Source of the DNA: Bacteroides sp.
Lineage (GTDB): Bacteria; Bacteroidota; Bacteroidia; Bacteroidales; Muribaculaceae
Assembly: GCA_014802345.1 (NCBI GenBank)
Contig: JAAVCM010000021.1
Span: 1-33,618, forward strand
Direction: 5' to 3'
DNA length: 33,618 nt
The position numbers and the translations under genes were made by a program. Positions 31,166-33,618 of the stretch are shown piece by piece (the stretch's first letter is position 1; each line of letters begins with the position of its first letter). Under the pieces are notes generated by a model. The model did not search any database. It worked only from the letters and a program-made list of their open reading frames with translations, and was not told the origin of the DNA.

Positions 31166-33148
31166 ATGGTGCGTTTTGTCGCCGGAGTGCTTGCAACGAC
31201 TGCGCTCCCTATCGTCATATTCGCACAGACCCCTTCGAAAATCGAACTCGACACGGTGACGGTCGTAAGCCGGAAAGCCGCGAAGACCCTGAAAAGCACC
31301 GCTCCCGTCTTCAAGCTCGACAACGCACAGTTCAACCGTCTCGGCGTGACCGACATCTCCGATGCCATCCACCGTCTGCCGGGAGTGAACCTCCGCGACT
31401 ACGGCGGACTCGGTGGATTGAAAACCGTGTCGGTGCGTGGTCTCGGTTCACAGCACACGGCGGTGGTCTATGACGGCATAGTCCTCAGTGACTGCCAGAG
31501 CGGAGAGGTGGACGTGGCGCGCTATTCGCTCGACAATGTCGAATCACTCTCGATGGTCATCGGCGACAACGACGACATCTTCCAGCCGGCGCGCGTCGCG
31601 GCATCGGCTGCCTCGTTCAGCATTTCAAGTTTCCGCCGTCCCGACCCCGATAAACCGCTCGACCTGACGGCTCAGGTGAAATACGGCTCTTTCGGCTACG
31701 TCAACCCATACGTCCGCGTCGGCAAAGCCTTCACCGAGAAGTTTTCGATGAACCTCATCGGTGACTATACATACGCTGAAAACGATTATCCCTTCCGCCT
31801 CAAAAACGGGCAGCACACGGTCACTGAACGGCGCAACAATTCACGCATGAACAGCGGCCACGGCGAACTCAATGCCATCTGGAGTCCCGACAGCCGCTCA
31901 AACCTCAGCGCGAAGCTCTACTATTACGACAACGACCGCCAGATTCCCGGCCCCGCAATCTATTACACCAACGAGAACCACGAGACACTCCGCGACCGCA
32001 ATTTCTTCGGGCAACTCCAATACCGCAACGCCTTCACATCAAAGTGGTCGCTGCAACTCCACGGCAAATTTAACTGGGCTTCGTCGTTTTACCATGACGA
32101 GAACGGAAAATATCCCGGCGGAGAGCTGAACCAGAACTATTGGCAGCGCGAGGCATACGCAAGCGCCTGTCTCCTCTTTCTCCCGACCGACCGTTGGGCG
32201 CTCGACTATTCAGCCGACTATTTTTTCAACAACTTCACAAGCAATCTAACGACCGAGACTTTCCCGCGCCGCCATTCGGTGCTGCAATCGCTGACCGCAC
32301 GCTTCCGTACCCGCCGCGTGACCGCCTCGGCGCGTCTGCTCGGCTCGGTCTACTCCAACAGCGCCAAGCTCGGTGAAGGTGCGCGCGATTACAGCCGCCT
32401 TTCACCCTCGGCGAGTGTATCGGTGCAGCCGTTTTCCGACAATATGTTCTTCCTCCGCCTCTCGTACAAGAACATATTCCGTATGCCGACCTTCAACGAG
32501 ACCTATTTCTATCATTACGGTAATCCTGACGTAAGACCCGAGACGGCCAACCAGTTCAACGTCGGCGTGACCTACCGTACACCCTCGGTCTCATGGCTTC
32601 CGAACCTCGAAGTGACCGCCGATGCCTACGTCAATAATGTCAAGGATAAAATCGTAGCCATCCCCTACAATATGTTTGTCTGGACGGTGGTCAATCTCGA
32701 CAAGGCGCGCATCTTGGGTCTCGACCTCACGGAGACGGCGACATTCAACGTAGGCCGCCGTCAGCAGATACTCCTGACAGGCAATTACAGCTATCAGCGC
32801 GCCGAACCTCGCACACGCTCGCAGGTCAACGAGTACAAGAAACAGATTGCCTACATTCCGCGTCATTCCGGTAATGTGACCGTCAGCTATGAGAATCCGT
32901 GGGTCAATCTGTCGGTACACACGACCGCCGTCAGCGGACGCTACGCCACCAACCACAACAATCCTGACACCCGACTCGGAGGCTATGCCGACGTGGGTCT
33001 GACTGCCTACCGTGTCTTCGGCCTACGGGGTCACAACCTCGAAGTGCGCGGCGACCTGATGAATCTCCTCAACCGCCAATATGTGGTCGTGGCGCGCTAC
33101 CCGATGCCCGGACGGTCATGGCGAATAACAGTGAAATTCACACTCTGA
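31166..33148 (+). CDS. btuB: BtuB-like TonB-dependent cobalamin receptor
   Basis: An outer-membrane barrel transporter of 660 residues from the chosen start. ATG 31166 gives a normal signal peptide (MVRFVAGVLATTALPIVIFA), and the frame is open to ATG 31082 and 31115. Those starts add an AT-rich, unlike-coding stretch directly behind the aptamer, so I prefer 31166, with moderate certainty. A TonB box (DTVTVV, about residues 29-34) is followed by a plug domain (AIHRLPGVNLRDYGGLGGLK, VSVRGLGSQHTAVVYDGI) and a 22-strand-type barrel ending PGRSWRITVKFTL. Cobalamin as substrate follows from the riboswitch and the adjacent BtuG-like gene, 69 nt downstream. Confidence 0.9.
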   Translation: MVRFVAGVLATTALPIVIFAQTPSKIELDTVTVVSRKAAKTLKSTAPVFKLDNAQFNRLGVTDISDAIHRLPGVNLRDYGGLGGLKTVSVRGLGSQHTAVVYDGIVLSDCQSGEVDVARYSLDNVESLSMVIGDNDDIFQPARVAASAASFSISSFRRPDPDKPLDLTAQVKYGSFGYVNPYVRVGKAFTEKFSMNLIGDYTYAENDYPFRLKNGQHTVTERRNNSRMNSGHGELNAIWSPDSRSNLSAKLYYYDNDRQIPGPAIYYTNENHETLRDRNFFGQLQYRNAFTSKWSLQLHGKFNWASSFYHDENGKYPGGELNQNYWQREAYASACLLFLPTDRWALDYSADYFFNNFTSNLTTETFPRRHSVLQSLTARFRTRRVTASARLLGSVYSNSAKLGEGARDYSRLSPSASVSVQPFSDNMFFLRLSYKNIFRMPTFNETYFYHYGNPDVRPETANQFNVGVTYRTPSVSWLPNLEVTADAYVNNVKDKIVAIPYNMFVWTVVNLDKARILGLDLTETATFNVGRRQQILLTGNYSYQRAEPRTRSQVNEYKKQIAYIPRHSGNVTVSYENPWVNLSVHTTAVSGRYATNHNNPDTRLGGYADVGLTAYRVFGLRGHNLEVRGDLMNLLNRQYVVVARYPMPGRSWRITVKFTL

Positions 33149-33217
33149 TGCAAAAAAATTAAGGATATCCACATAATAAAAATCAAAAACATCATTCCAT
33201 TTTTTCACAAACCACTT

Positions 33218-33618
33218 ATGAAACTGAAAAAGATTTTTGCCATCGCTCTCTGCGCCCTATGCTTCACGGCTTGCAGCGATGACGACGATAATTCCGACAA
33301 GCGAATCGAAGGCGAGTATTACGGAGCTTTCGTGTTGAATCAGGGCAATATGAGGAATAATATTCCCGGAAGCCTGACAAACATTGACTACGAAACCGGA
33401 ACGGCATATCAGAATGTTTACCGTGAGGTCAACGGGCGCGTACTCGGCGACACCCCGCAGGATGCGATAATTTATGGCGACAGAATGTATATCGCGGTTT
33501 ATCAATCAAATGTCATTGAGGTAGTCAATAAAAAGACCCTTAAATCAGAGAAAACAATAACCCTCAACAGCACAGGTACACAACCCCGCGACCTCGCAGC
33601 CAAGGGTGACTATGTCTA
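33218..33618 (+). CDS. btuG: BtuG-like surface lipoprotein (cobalamin-binding beta-propeller), 3' end missing
   Basis: A lipoprotein frame of 133 codons, open at the window edge. The signal peptide ends in the lipobox CFTAC with Cys19, followed by SDDDDNSD, a typical Bacteroidetes surface-export signal. The mature N-terminus YYGAFVLNQGNMRNNIPGSLTNIDYETGTAYQ and the following blade-like repeat (DAIIYGDRMYIAVYQSNVIEVVNKKTL) resemble DUF5074/YncE-type beta-propellers such as BtuG, which captures cobalamin and hands it to BtuB. The propeller identity is inferred from the first blade or so only. Position directly after btuB under the riboswitch supports it. Confidence 0.78.
   Translation, partial: MKLKKIFAIALCALCFTACSDDDDNSDKRIEGEYYGAFVLNQGNMRNNIPGSLTNIDYETGTAYQNVYREVNGRVLGDTPQDAIIYGDRMYIAVYQSNVIEVVNKKTLKSEKTITLNSTGTQPRDLAAKGDYV

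Overview
The window looks like a chromosomal segment of a gut-type Bacteroidales bacterium, possibly a Muribaculaceae relative. That placement is inferred from gene families and signals, not from a marker-gene comparison. The evidence is: seven promoters of the Bacteroidetes type (TTTG, 19-20 nt, TAnnTTTG), lipoproteins with acidic residues after the lipobox cysteine, a fimbrillin (type V pilus) locus, a BspA-like leucine-rich repeat protein, a BtuB/BtuG-type cobalamin uptake pair, and an ilvD-ilvB-ilvN-thioesterase-ilvC operon. No insertion sequence, integrase, prophage or CRISPR array was seen.

Layout. 1-1320: a BspA-like secreted protein, cut by the window edge, lies behind an unrecognised gene whose 5' part is interrupted at a run of eight C. 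1361-1947: an NlpE-like lipoprotein and its terminator. 2070-7866 (minus): a five-gene operon with a DapA-type aldolase, a sodium:solute symporter, an iron-containing alcohol dehydrogenase, a PdxA2-like dehydrogenase and a four-carbon acid sugar kinase, probably for uptake and breakdown of a sugar acid. 8210-8842: an Isf-like iron-sulfur flavoprotein. 9057-9182: tRNA-Pro(CGG) ending in a 54-bp perfect palindrome. 9404-11107: a small membrane protein, RecO and an outer-membrane barrel protein.

11310-11895: two identical tRNA-Glu genes bracket rpsT, with their own promoter and terminator. 11991-18146: the branched-chain amino acid operon, followed by two hairpins. 18383-27021: a fimbrial operon with promoter, a 215-nt leader, an OmpA-like/DUF3575 protein, a DUF5119 (FimB/Mfa2-like) lipoprotein, four tandem fimbrillin paralogues and a strong terminator. 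27074-30576 (minus): DUF3737 protein, MalY/PatB C-S lyase and a MATE exporter. 30826-33618: a promoter and cobalamin riboswitch upstream of a BtuB-like TonB-dependent receptor and a BtuG-like surface lipoprotein, the latter running off the window.

Most of the window is core or common accessory Bacteroidales content. The strongest unusual signal is the frame-breaking C8 tract at 1195-1202. It sits between a well-matched promoter plus a sensible ATG (1235) and a 181-codon frame that has no ATG of its own; one extra C would join them into a 225-residue protein. This fits slipped-strand phase variation, a -1 frameshift, gene decay or a sequencing error.
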